From an uncultured Eubacteriales bacterium (GTDB lineage Bacteria > Bacillota > Clostridia > Christensenellales > QALW01): 57,554 nucleotides of DNA. Under the pieces are notes generated by a model, which saw nothing but the letters and a program-made list of their open reading frames with translations, was not told the DNA's origin and ran no database searches. The stretch covers positions 1-57,554 of the forward strand of contig URIR01000007.1 in assembly GCA_900547955.1 (NCBI GenBank), read 5' to 3'. Positions 33,067-41,139 of the stretch are shown piece after piece. How positions within the stretch are numbered: position 1 is the stretch's first letter; every line of letters begins with the position of its first letter. The position numbers were made by a program, and so were the translations under genes.

Positions 33067-33346
33067 GACTATATAATCAAAGTACAATGCGCTTTTGCAT
33101 AAATGCCCGCCGCGTCCGCTTTGCTGCGCGGCCTTTAAAATACGCCCGGTATGTCTTTAATCAGGCGCCGCGCGGCCGTCAACGGGCTCTTAAGCAAAAA
33201 TCTCCGACCGCAGAGAAAAAGGAATTTTCCGGTTTTGCAAGGCGGCAGGACGCATAAATACCAGGCGTATTTTAAGGACGACGGCTCAGCAAAACCGAAC
33301 AATTCACACTCTCGGCGGCGCATTGTACTCTGATTGTATTATTGTC
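33067..33346 (+). mobile_element. Family II MITE, copy 3
   Basis: A 280-bp element with ends GACTATATAATCAAAGTACA and ...CTGATTGTATTATTGTC, flanked by TA on both sides. It has the same orientation and nearly the same interior as copy 1. Its right end directly abuts a family I terminal fragment. Confidence 0.87.
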
Positions 33347-33363
33347 TACCCTCAGTTTACAAA
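33347..33363 (+). repeat. Family I end fragment abutting MITE copy 3
   Basis: TACCCTCAGTTTACAAA is the inverted-repeat end of family I, joined without a gap to the family II element. Confidence 0.55.
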
Positions 33364-33368
33364 TGCTT

Positions 33369-33788
33369 TCAAAAATCAAAAATATTAATGCCTGCATCCT
33401 CATTGTATTTTCTGCCCACAAAGCCGTCCATAACGGTTATAACCATCTCGCATGTAGCGCTTATAACCGCACGGCTCAAATGTCCTCCGTAAACTAATCC
33501 TTTATTATCGCCCGCGCTCATATGTATATGAATGTAAGGCTTCCCGTCCATAACGGTTATAGTGCCCGTCAAGGATACTATTTCATAATCCCCGCAAAAA
33601 TCATTAGAATAAAACTGCTTTTTATTAACGTCAAATACCCCGACAGTAAAGGAATCGGTAGCTCCAAGCGCTGAGATATGAGCTAAAGAAATATTTTCCT
33701 TTAGAGCAATTTCTCTTAATTGCTCTAAAACCTCTTCCCCCTTGTCTATCCGTATTATGATTTTATCCCCAAATCTCCTATAATTCAT
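33369..33788 (-). CDS. PPC/DUF296 domain protein
   Basis: A 139-residue protein covering one PPC (plant and prokaryote conserved, DUF296) domain: YRRFGDKIIIRIDKGEEVLEQLREIALKENISLAHISALGATDSFTVGVFD, then SLTGTITVMDGKPYIHIHMSAGD and GGHLSRAVISATCEMVI. The HIHMSAGD...GGHL histidines match the metal-binding positions seen in this fold. Bacterial members are often single-domain and described as DNA-binding proteins, but the function is not established. Confidence 0.9.
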   Translation of the reverse strand: MNYRRFGDKIIIRIDKGEEVLEQLREIALKENISLAHISALGATDSFTVGVFDVNKKQFYSNDFCGDYEIVSLTGTITVMDGKPYIHIHMSAGDNKGLVYGGHLSRAVISATCEMVITVMDGFVGRKYNEDAGINIFDF

Positions 33789-34016
33789 TTTGACGACATT
33801 AGCTTGCAGGTAATAAGGCGCAGAGTTCCCTGCACACTAATAAAAACCCTCCTTTATAATATGGGATTGCAATCAAAATATCATGCCTATATTTACAGGC
33901 ATCTAAAGCCGCAAAGCAATAATCTGAATACTTTCATAACATTTTATCACGCAATCCCTATATAGGCAAGCATCAAGTGCCCGTCTCGTGCAGCAGCAAT
34001 ATAAAAATCTTATATA

Positions 34017-34520
34017 TTACGCGCGCTTTATTTCACCGCACGCAATTTTCACACCCGAACCGCCCGACGGCTGAGTAGTAAAATCATCAGGCTTATCGTG
34101 TATAACTACCGTCCTGCCTATTATATCCTTAACGGCAAATCGATTTGTTAAAACCACGCAAAATGCAAATCCATTATTGCCAAATAACGGAGGCAAATCC
34201 CCCGCATGAAACGGATGCCCGCAGCTTCCTGGATTATAATGCGAACGCGTATCAGCAAACCAGTCCCTTGCCCTGCCGCCGCATCTTTCTCCCTCATGTA
34301 TATGAAAACCGAAAACCCTATCCGCACATTTTCCACTTTCGGACGGCAGGCCCATAATTTCCGCATAGACAAGCACGCCGGCATTAGTTTGATAGAATCT
34401 TACCCTCCCTGATATATTAGGAAATTCCGGGCTGCCGGCTACAACAGCCAAAGCCTGTGCGTCTCCCTTCAAAACAGCATAAATGGGGTCATACCTCTTA
34501 TTAACCTCTTTATCAACCAT
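34017..34520 (-). CDS. sodC: Cu-Zn superoxide dismutase family protein, without signal peptide
   Basis: A 167-residue SodC-fold protein. The metal-ligand histidines are visible in FGFHIHEGERCGG, HYNPGSCGHPFHAGDLPPLFGNNG and VVIHDKPDDF. The disulfide cysteines appear in ERCGG and KIACGEI. GGSGVKIACGEI is the standard C-terminal signature. Classical SodC is exported, but this one begins MVDKEVNKRYDPIYAVLKG with no signal peptide, as in a cytoplasmic subgroup common in anaerobic Bacillota. Dismutase activity is therefore likely but not certain. Confidence 0.88.
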   Translation of the reverse strand: MVDKEVNKRYDPIYAVLKGDAQALAVVAGSPEFPNISGRVRFYQTNAGVLVYAEIMGLPSESGKCADRVFGFHIHEGERCGGRARDWFADTRSHYNPGSCGHPFHAGDLPPLFGNNGFAFCVVLTNRFAVKDIIGRTVVIHDKPDDFTTQPSGGSGVKIACGEIKRA

Positions 34521-34740
34521 ACAATACTCCTTAAAAACAAGTTCTTGGAATATTATATTCCTGTCCAGGCCGGCTTGTTAATAAACGCTTTTCTCAAAAG
34601 CCTTTATAACTCTCCTCCTCAAGCATAAAAGCGCCCGCCAAAGCATGAATATTGCAACGCGGCGGGGTTAAATTTTATGCGTTCTGACTCTGCGACCTCA
34701 AAGAAAAAGGATTTTTTCATTTTCAAGGTAGACCAAGAAA

Positions 34741-34834
34741 GCGTTACTTATGAGTACGCTGATTGAGGATAACTCAGAAAATGAAGAAATTATCCCGTTT
34801 TGAGGCGTGTAGTTCCTTGTAAACTGAGGATAAT
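34741..34834 (+). repeat. Family I dispersed repeat, copy g
   Basis: TATGAGTACGCTGATTGAGG, ATAACTCAGAAAATGAAGAA, ATTATCCCGTTTTGAGGCGT, GTAGTTCCTTGTAAACTGAG match copy d almost base for base. A further ~90 bases upstream (from about 34650) resemble the longer interior of copy d. The left inverted end is not recognisable. Confidence 0.75.
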
Positions 34835-34919
34835 TGCAAAATTAACAATTTTTTATGACGCTTTTTTATAACGCAAGCCTGTTAAAAAATCAAGGCAAAG
34901 CTAGCGGCAAAAATGTGTT

Positions 34920-35668
34920 TTAAAATTCAAAATATCTTTCAGCATTTCTATAGTATATTCCCTCTATTATTTCCTTGATTGCTTCTTTGTCGTTCGGATA
35001 TTCTCCGTTATCCACCCATTCTCCTATCAAATTACAAAGTATTCTACGAAAATAATCGTGACGGGTATAGGACAAAAAGCTTCTTGAATCCGTAAGCATT
35101 CCTATAAAATTGCCGAGAAGCGAAAGGTCGGCAAGCGACTTTAACTGTTTTTCTATTCCTATTTTAGTATCGTTAAACCACCAAGCAGAACCGTGCTGAA
35201 GTTTTCCCGCAACCTCAGTACCCTGAAACGCGCCTAAATAATTCCTCTAACCGACATATTATCATCCTGCAGTTTTTTGTTGCAAAGTTCCCAAACTTTT
35301 TCTGCTGTCTCACCATTTAAAATACCATCATAGTCGGAATAATTCTTCAATTCCAAATGTGTCCAATGATATATGGGATTACCTATAGCTTTGGGTATCA
35401 TTTCCGCGAAGCGCTGGAATTTAACTCTATCATCAGTATTTCCTGTAATTTCACTTTCATCTACCCCATTTGAACGAATAAGACGCCATTTATAATGGTC
35501 GCCATTGAGCCAAACCTCGGTAATATTATTAAACTTACGATCTTCAGCAATTTCTTTTGGATTAATATGGTAGTGATAGTCGATTATCGGCATATCCTTT
35601 GCATAATCATTGTAAAACTGTCTTGCAGTTTCGGATTTCAGTAAAAAGTTATCGTTAATTATACCCAT
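34920..35668 (-). pseudogene. uxaC: Uronate isomerase remnant with internal deletion
   Basis: Residues 1-144 from ATG 35668 are the UxaC N-terminus (IIDYHYHINPKEIAEDRKFNNITEVWL, ending SVRGII). After TAG at 35234, another frame continues as the UxaC C-terminus: GKLQHGSAWWFNDTK, SLLGNFIGMLTDSRSFLSYTRHDYFRRILCNL and NAERYFEF. Intact UxaC is about 470 residues. Here roughly 230 central residues are missing, and the join is out of frame. The enzyme interconverts glucuronate/fructuronate and galacturonate/tagaturonate; this copy cannot. Confidence 0.88.
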
Positions 35669-35713
35669 CTTATTTTACTCCTTTAAAACTTTCACGCAGT
35701 ATCAGTTCTGCGC

Positions 35714-36422
35714 TTAATTTGTATTTTTTTCGGCCTTTTCGCCGCTTAACACCTTAGTCATCACATCCACGGCCATTTTGCACATATCCTCAAAACGGTT
35801 ATCGATGCTCGAAAGCGTCGGTGAGGCGCATTCACACAGAAATGAATTATTAAAGCCTATTACACAAGGCCTCAGCTTATTTTTCTGCATTTCCTTTAAT
35901 GCTCCTATCGCCAAAATATCTTCGGCGCATATGGCCGCATCAAGTATGTTTCCGGTTTCTATTGCCGTTTTAACAGCAGTTTTCCCGCCTTCAATAGTTT
36001 TGGGAGACTTAATAATAAGATCTTCATTGTATGCAATTCCGTTTTGCGTAATACCCTTAACATACCCAGATAGCTTCGCAATAGCGCTGGGCGTTAAGGC
36101 GTCATAAATATACAGTATATTCTTTTTACCCGTTGCAACTAACTTATCTACCGCGCTGGAAACTGAAATTCCCTCATCTGAATAATATATATTTTCACCG
36201 TCAAGCTTTGCATTTATCATGAATACAGGCACTTGCTGCTGAATAAATATTTTTAGAAACCTTATCATCGCAAAAAGCAGAGCCGATTAAAAATATTGCA
36301 TCTATATGCTTTTCAAGCACATAATCTAATTGAATTTTAACCTCATTTTCGTCATCCCCTGTACAGCACAGAACAACCGAATAACCCAGCCTGCGCAGCA
36401 GTCTCTGTAAAATACTTACAGC
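35714..36422 (-). pseudogene. LacI-family regulator remnant
   Basis: The sugar-binding domain survives in two frames. AVSILQRLLRRLGYSVVLCCTGDDENE...HIDAIFLIGSAFCDDKVSKNIYS (36422 to ~36250) is followed, after a frameshift near 36250, by QQQVPVFMINAKLDGENIYYSDEG... through CVIGFNNSFLCECASPTLSSIDNRF to 35714. The N-terminal DNA-binding helix-turn-helix is absent, because the sequence switches abruptly at 36422 to the divergent uxaB remnant. By position it probably regulated the adjacent hexuronate genes. Confidence 0.82.
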
Positions 36423-36432
36423 TTAACGGCCA

Positions 36433-36684
36433 ATCAAAGTCGTACAGTTTGGCGAAGAAAATTTTTTGCGTGCTTTTGCAGATTATATGATTGATATAGC
36501 GAACGAAAATGGTCACTTTGACGGAGATATCGCTATAGTAAAGCCCATAAAATACGGCAACCTTAACTGCTTTAAAAAACAGAACTGCATTTATACCGTA
36601 AATCTTAGAGGAAAGCAAAACGGCGAGGTTATAAATAATACAAGAATTATTACATCTGTTAAAAAAGCAATAATGTATGAATAG
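36433..36684 (+). pseudogene. uxaB: Tagaturonate reductase N-terminal remnant
   Basis: From 36433 the plus strand reads IKVVQFGEENFLRAFADYMIDIANENGHFDGDIAIVKPIKYGNLNCF..., continuing NCIYTVNLRGKQNGEVINNTRIITSVKKAIMYE to a stop at 36684. This is the start of the mannitol-dehydrogenase-family tagaturonate/altronate oxidoreductase, normally about 480 residues. The first ~15 codons and the rest of the gene are missing. I cannot follow homology securely through 36685-36904. Confidence 0.75.
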
Positions 36685-36904
36685 ACTGATCTTGAAATAC
36701 TACTGCTTACGACCAAAAACAAGTTCGGTATTACAATAAAAAATTCCGTATTCCTGTATCAATTACGCACGGAAACAATATGTTCATATTCCATAAATAA
36801 TAGCGTTTCTGCGAACATTACGACTATGAACAATTGAAAGCGAAATAAGATTCGGAAAGGGATTTATATACATAAACACGATAGAATATTAGGAGGAGTT
36901 AGCG

Positions 36905-37219
36905 ATGGAATTAATCAAAGAATTGTCCGAAAAGGATAAGATTTTAACTGCACTTAAAAATATCCGAATTAACTGCGCTGAAATCACATTTAGAACTGCT
37001 TGCGCTAAAGACGCAATCGAGTATGCTATTAAGAAATACCCTGATATGTCAATAGGCGCCGGCACAGTTATTAACGGCGAACAATTCAGACAGGCGCTGA
37101 ATCTTAACTGCAAATTTATTGTTTCCCCTGGTTTGTCAGTTGAGGTCGCAAAGCTTTGTAAGGAAAGGAATACTCCCTATTACCCCGGTTGCGTAACACC
37201 AACCGAAATTATGCAGTAG
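36905..37219 (+). pseudogene. eda: KDPG/KHG aldolase remnant
   Basis: A 104-codon frame behind AGGAGG: MELIKELSEKDKI...ALKNIRINCAEITFRTACAKDAIEYAIKKYPDMSIGAGTVINGEQ, then FIVSPGLSVEVAKLCKERNTPYYPGCVTPTEIMQ. This is 2-dehydro-3-deoxyphosphogluconate aldolase. It lacks about 15-20 residues near position 12 (the GxVPVxVxxD strand) and stops just before the Schiff-base Lys region (KFFP). Full length is about 210 residues. The enzyme would be the last step of hexuronate breakdown. Confidence 0.82.
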
Positions 37220-37714
37220 ACGATTCCACCTTGCCCCGCAAAAGCTGTCAGCGACAACGTGCCGCAATGAGAGCGTTGACACAAAAGATGTCTTATTAAA
37301 AATAGAAAACAAAAAGCCGAAAGCTAATACGTTTATTGACGCTCAAACAATTTAATGCCGCGAATCGCTTACAAACGCAATAGCTTTGCAATACTCTATT
37401 AAGTCGTTTTTTCAATTCTCCGATTCATCAAAAAAACATTCACAAAAAGCCGCTTCAAGTCCAACAACATTATAAAAGAACGTCTTAATGTACTGTTACA
37501 CCGAATGCTCCAGTTTTTGCACTTTTATCACCGCACATCCTTTATTTATACAATAGAGCCGCATAAAATGGCCTACAAATACTTATCTTCACTTTTAACC
37601 TTATATGCAATTATAAAAAAGCGAAAAAGAAGAAAGATAAAGAACCAAACCTAGGGTTTGATTTACGTTATTACCGTCTATGGGGCTGCAAAAGATATAT
37701 TTACGTTTTGCGTC
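37220..37714. other. AT-rich decayed sequence
   Basis: About 500 bases with stops in all frames and no recognisable protein. Short lysine-rich stretches may be gene debris from the hexuronate cluster, but I cannot assign them. Confidence 0.4.
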
Positions 37715-37735
37715 TTACTTTGAACTCTCGCAAAA
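37681..37735 (-). repeat. tRNA-like unit (family III), copy 4, short
   Basis: Contains GGGCTGCAAAAGATATATTT and TGAACTCTCGCAAAA, the two best-conserved blocks of the units at 38521, 40344 and 41009. Its end overlaps the last codons of the ORF at 37715. Confidence 0.55.
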
Positions 37736-38194
37736 TCGAATAAAGGACAAATCGGCAATATCATGACCTTTCTTATTCATTAAATAGATCCGATAATGTT
37801 TTTTGAACAAATTAACAAATACGGCCCCCCAATTCGCTTGAACCGCGCTCAAAGATGTCATATATCTTCTTTCAGGAACGATAACAGCCGCAATTTTCTT
37901 TATTGCAGAAGAAAATAAAAACTCCGCTACAATATAACATGAAACCGAGTGAACCGATTCATCTAGAAAATTCAACATTTTTAATTCTTCTGCAAAATAT
38001 GTTTTTTCAAAAGTTACACAGCACGCCATATATACCCTCCGCGCTCTGTTAAATCCGAGTACAGCTAAAACGCGGTAACCATCCTCATATTTATAACGGT
38101 AACAACCGCCTGCGTCCAATGGAGGAAGAGCTTTCATTCTATTTAATGAATCGATTCTTCGCCGACGGGGTTTCGATTTCGGTGTTTGAAGCAA
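37715..38194 (-). CDS. Hypothetical protein, possibly a decayed gene
   Basis: A 159-codon frame of no family I recognise. It has a basic N-terminus (KSKPRRRRIDSLNRMKALPPL), a hydrophobic-rich middle and a C-terminal LFKKHYRIYLMNKKGHDIADLSFIRF. An overlapping frame on the same strand (38139-38342, ending ETPSAKNRFIK) reads like the same protein before a frameshift, since PSAKNRFIK and PKSKPRRRRIDSLNRM come from the same bases. The last codons are formed by a family III unit, so the natural C-terminus may be lost. Confidence 0.35.
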   Translation of the reverse strand: MLQTPKSKPRRRRIDSLNRMKALPPLDAGGCYRYKYEDGYRVLAVLGFNRARRVYMACCVTFEKTYFAEELKMLNFLDESVHSVSCYIVAEFLFSSAIKKIAAVIVPERRYMTSLSAVQANWGAVFVNLFKKHYRIYLMNKKGHDIADLSFIRFCESSK

Positions 38195-38260
38195 GCTCCA
38201 AAACTTCTCGAGATTTTTTGACGTATTTTAAGGATCCTGTTCTGTTGCTTAAAGTTCGCG

Positions 38261-38431
38261 TTAGAATTTTATATTCAAACCTGTTTCTATGATTTCTTTT
38301 ACCCGATTCAAAGCAATTTCCAACTGCTCGCAACACATCCATTCTGCTTTCGCAATTGCAAAATAAACATCGTGCATTACACCATCATCATCAAACTCAA
38401 CGCGGTATTCCACAAGTATTTCGGATGTTAT
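38261..38431 (-). pseudogene. Unidentified coding fragment
   Basis: A 56-codon open stretch without a start codon reads EILVEYRVEFDDDGVMHDVY then FAIAKAEWMCCEQLEIALNR, ending GLNIKF. The composition is protein-like and the fragment sits in the decayed tract. I recognise no family. Confidence 0.3.
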
Positions 38432-38520
38432 TTACGATACGGCTTTCCCTTCGTTAAAGGATGTCATAAATCTATCCATATATTTCGCAGAACTCATCGC
38501 TCTGCGTCAAGTCCATTCCC

Positions 38521-38604
38521 TAACAGCCCACGAACACACCACTCTGTGAGAGCCGCATGAAAAAGATATTTTTGCTTTTCAGCGGTGGGAACTGAACTCT
38601 AGCA
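38521..38604 (-). repeat. tRNA-like unit (family III), copy 3
   Basis: Shares GCATGAAAAAGATATTTTTG and AACTGAACTCTAGC with the unit at 40344. It lies between the hypothetical fragments and the GNAT remnant at 38681. Confidence 0.6.
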
Positions 38605-38680
38605 CAGAATAAGGCCTAGATAAGACGGAGGACAGCGTACACTTAACTTTGGCCCCTATTCACATACACAATAAAACCTA

Positions 38681-39451
38681 CTATAAAGATACTGTGATCA
38701 CATCTGCATATTTCACAAACCCCATTTTTTCCGCCAATTTTTGAGATGCAACGTTATTTACGGAAGTTGACCATTGGGGACATATACCACTTTAAAGCAT
38801 TTGTTTGAGGAATGTGATACACACCTGAGCCGCATAGCCCTTTCTCCTATACGGCTCTAATGTATTAATACCGATCTCCTGCACCTCATCTGACATATAT
38901 GGCATATCAGGCGCATCAGAACAGCTCACCAACAAGTCCTGATTAAAAAGGCCGCAGCATAAATGCCGTTCCACTAAACCCATAAAATACGTTTCCAGCC
39001 AGTCGGTCTCTTTACACCCTGGGTTATTCGTAGTAAAAGAATTCTTAAACTGCAGATATTCCGCAGAAACCAAATTTCGTGCATAAGATGTGGCCTGACG
39101 CACCTTATCCGGCCTGTCAAAAACATACTTGATGGAATGACAACAGCGGTTTCCAAACGCAGAAACCATGACTTGTTTTATCTCGTCTACATTTCCTGCA
39201 GTTTGAATTTGTTTCTTAATTTCGTCTATTGTATCGGCAATGCTTCCGCCGTATGATACTACTGTCCGTTCGGGCTGACAAAGAATGTAAATAGCAAACG
39301 GCTGTGAATACCCAACCTGAATTTGATTGCGTTCAGGTGAATAAACCCATTTTACTCCGGAAAATGAGGAACTTAATATATCCTTTTCACCAAGCCACAG
39401 AGAATAATATCCATTAGTTTTTTCCAGGAAGTCCATATACATTTCCTTCAA
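38681..39451 (-). pseudogene. GNAT acetyltransferase with an in-frame stop near its C-terminus
   Basis: From ATG 39451 the frame encodes 219 residues, including INTLEPYRRKGYAAQVCITFLKQML (GNAT motif A, RRKGYA), then a TAA at 38792. The same frame continues SGICPQWSTSVNNVASQKLAEKMGFVKYADVITVSL to TAG at 38681, exactly the expected C-terminal part of the fold (WSTSxxNxASQKLAEKxGF). The gene is thus interrupted by one nonsense codon and the truncated product lacks the last two strands. A sequencing error is possible. Confidence 0.8.
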
Positions 39452-39580
39452 AACAAGTATATATTATTTATTGTATCACTCAACAACAAAGAAGTCGACT
39501 GTTTTACAACCTTCTACCTCTATTCGATGTAACGCTATAAGGGTAACGCAAAACGATCGATTCAAGTGCAGACCGACCGT

Positions 39581-40287
39581 TCAGGCAGTTGCTGCAACAT
39601 TTTTTAAGTAAGCCTTTTCAAACTTTTCAAATGTTTTATGATTCATTGAAGCCAAAACGCCTCTGCATGCTTTCATTCTTCCATGCCAGCTTTCTCTTGT
39701 AAAAGGCAAATCTATCATAAAACTATTCATTCGCAGATTTTCAAAACAATGTTTCTTTTAATCCTGAACTGCGGTAATCCGTCAACCCAATTCGGATTAA
39801 GCTGTTTTACAAGCGAGTGAGATTCTCTGGCAATGGGGGTGTCTTTCAGATAACTCATGTAAAGCTTTAAAAACAGTCCATTTGGTTTTATCATCTGCTT
39901 TATTTTATCAACGACAATTTTAGGATCAAAATATCCAAAACATTGACAGGCTGTAATCGTGTCAAAAGAATTATCAGCAAATTTATATTCTTCTGCATGA
40001 AAAGCTGTATATGTAATGTTTTTATAATCCTCAGATAACTTTTTAGCCTGTTCGATTTGTTCGCTTGATATATCTACGCCAATAGCATTTGCTCCATAAT
40101 CAGCAAGTCCTCTCAGAATAACACCTGTCCCCGCTCTAAAATCAGGCCAAACAGAATTCGTCCTTCCAACACCGAGAGATAATAATCGGTCGTATAGTTC
40201 TTTCGGATAAATAACACGATATTTAGCATATTCCGAAGCGATCTTGCCAAAATCAAAGCCTTGTCCATTTCCGATAATTAAATTCAA
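39581..40287 (-). pseudogene. SAM-dependent methyltransferase, frameshifted near the C-terminus
   Basis: The first 186 codons give a class I methyltransferase (FDFGKIASEYAKYRVIYPKELYDRLLSLG, then PDFRAGTGVILRGL as a weakened SAM-binding motif, IGVDISSEQIEQAKKLS and TITACQCFGYFDPK). It stops at 39727. In another frame NSFMIDLPFTRESWHGRMKACRGVLASMNHKTFEKFEKAYLKN continues the same family to 39581. The changed motif I and the frameshift both indicate decay. The substrate is unknown. Confidence 0.75.
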
Positions 40288-40343
40288 TTTAATTTCCCTA
40301 TTCTGATTTCATTCATTTTTATTATAATCATATTGAGCAAAAA

Positions 40344-40448
40344 GCGCAACCCGAGAGTTTAACTCCACGATGTTGTGCTTCTTCTGTCTGAGCTACATGA
40401 AAAAGATATTTTTGCGACTTCAAGGGCAGATCTGAACTCTCGCAAAAA
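40344..40448 (-). repeat. tRNA-like unit (family III), copy 1
   Basis: The most complete unit. Read on the minus strand, the second half contains TGTAGCTCAGACAGAAGAAG and ACATCGTGGAGTTAAACTCT then CGGGTTGCGC. This resembles a tRNA D arm followed by a shortened anticodon region, T arm and acceptor end. The first half ends in GCGAGAGTTCAGATCTGCCC, like a second T-arm. It has no intact anticodon stem, so it is not a functional tRNA. Confidence 0.6.
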
Positions 40449-40452
40449 GTGT

Positions 40453-40968
40453 TTAGGGTTTCTTTCCCAATTTCATTGATAAATTAAAGTAATTATTGCA
40501 ATCGCATTTTTGGGTTATCTGGAATCCAAGCTTACGCCAAAAAGAACATCCGCTGATGTTGTTGTCCTGAACCGATAGCTTTATAGAATTATATTTCGTA
40601 TTAAATGCCTCATCAGTAAGAGCTCCGATAATTTTTGTCCCGATTGATTTTCGTTTAAAATCTTCATTCACTAAAAATAATCCAATATACAGAGTATCGG
40701 TTTCGGGATAACCCTCGAAAATTGACAGCAACGCCACAGCTTTATCTTTCAACGAAAAACCAATACAATAGCACATATCTTTCGGGAAATCATTTCCGTA
40801 TTGAATCGTCTCCATACAATCTTGCTTTGTAGCAGGATGTCCTTCCGTAATTAAATAGTATTCTGAATTACAGTAGAATATATTTTCATAACGGTCTGAA
40901 TTATCTAATGTTACCAACTCAATATTAAATTCGGGTAACCGGGGTTTGAGTTTCAAATATAAAGGCAT
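40453..40968 (-). CDS. GNAT-family N-acetyltransferase
   Basis: A 171-residue protein and the only apparently intact gene in the 35-41.8 kb tract. The fold is recognisable from YLITEGHPATKQDCMETI, MCYCIGFSLKDKAVALLSIFEGYPETDTLYIGLFLVNEDFKRKSIGTKIIGAL (motif A with RKSIGT, one Gly replaced by Ser) and SVQDNNISGCSFWRKLGFQ. The start has AGGTGAC upstream. The stop lies a few bases before a family III unit. Substrate unknown; neighbours suggest a small-molecule or drug-modifying acetyltransferase, but that is inference. Confidence 0.8.
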   Translation of the reverse strand: MPLYLKLKPRLPEFNIELVTLDNSDRYENIFYCNSEYYLITEGHPATKQDCMETIQYGNDFPKDMCYCIGFSLKDKAVALLSIFEGYPETDTLYIGLFLVNEDFKRKSIGTKIIGALTDEAFNTKYNSIKLSVQDNNISGCSFWRKLGFQITQKCDCNNYFNLSMKLGKKP

Positions 40969-41008
40969 AATGTCACCTCATATACTATTATAACAGGGAA
41001 AAGAAAAC

Positions 41009-41107
41009 AACGCGGAAGTTCAAATCCTCAATGTTGTACTTTTTCTGTGAAAGCATTATGAAAAAGATATTATTCGCAATTCATCCGATGTACTTGAACC
41101 CCGGCGG
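41009..41107 (-). repeat. tRNA-like unit (family III), copy 2
   Basis: Aligns end to end with copy 1 on the plus strand: GTTCAAATCCTCAATGTTGT, TTTTCTGTGAAAGCATTATG, AAAAAGATATTATTCGCA, GTACTTGAACCCCGGCGG. More diverged in the D-arm-like part. Confidence 0.55.
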
Positions 41108-41139
41108 ATAGGATTACACTCATAATGCGAAATCTCATC

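Noticed and set aside
40344..40448. Functional tRNA gene
   Set aside because: The D-arm and T-arm resemblance is clear, but there is no complete anticodon stem-loop and the acceptor strands do not pair.
40344..41107. Integron attC sites in the transferase array
   Set aside because: attC sites read RYYYAAC ... GTTRRRY from 5' to 3'. The repeated units have GTT-type ends outside and AAC-type ends in the opposite order, no integrase is seen, and the sequence matches degenerate tRNA arms better.
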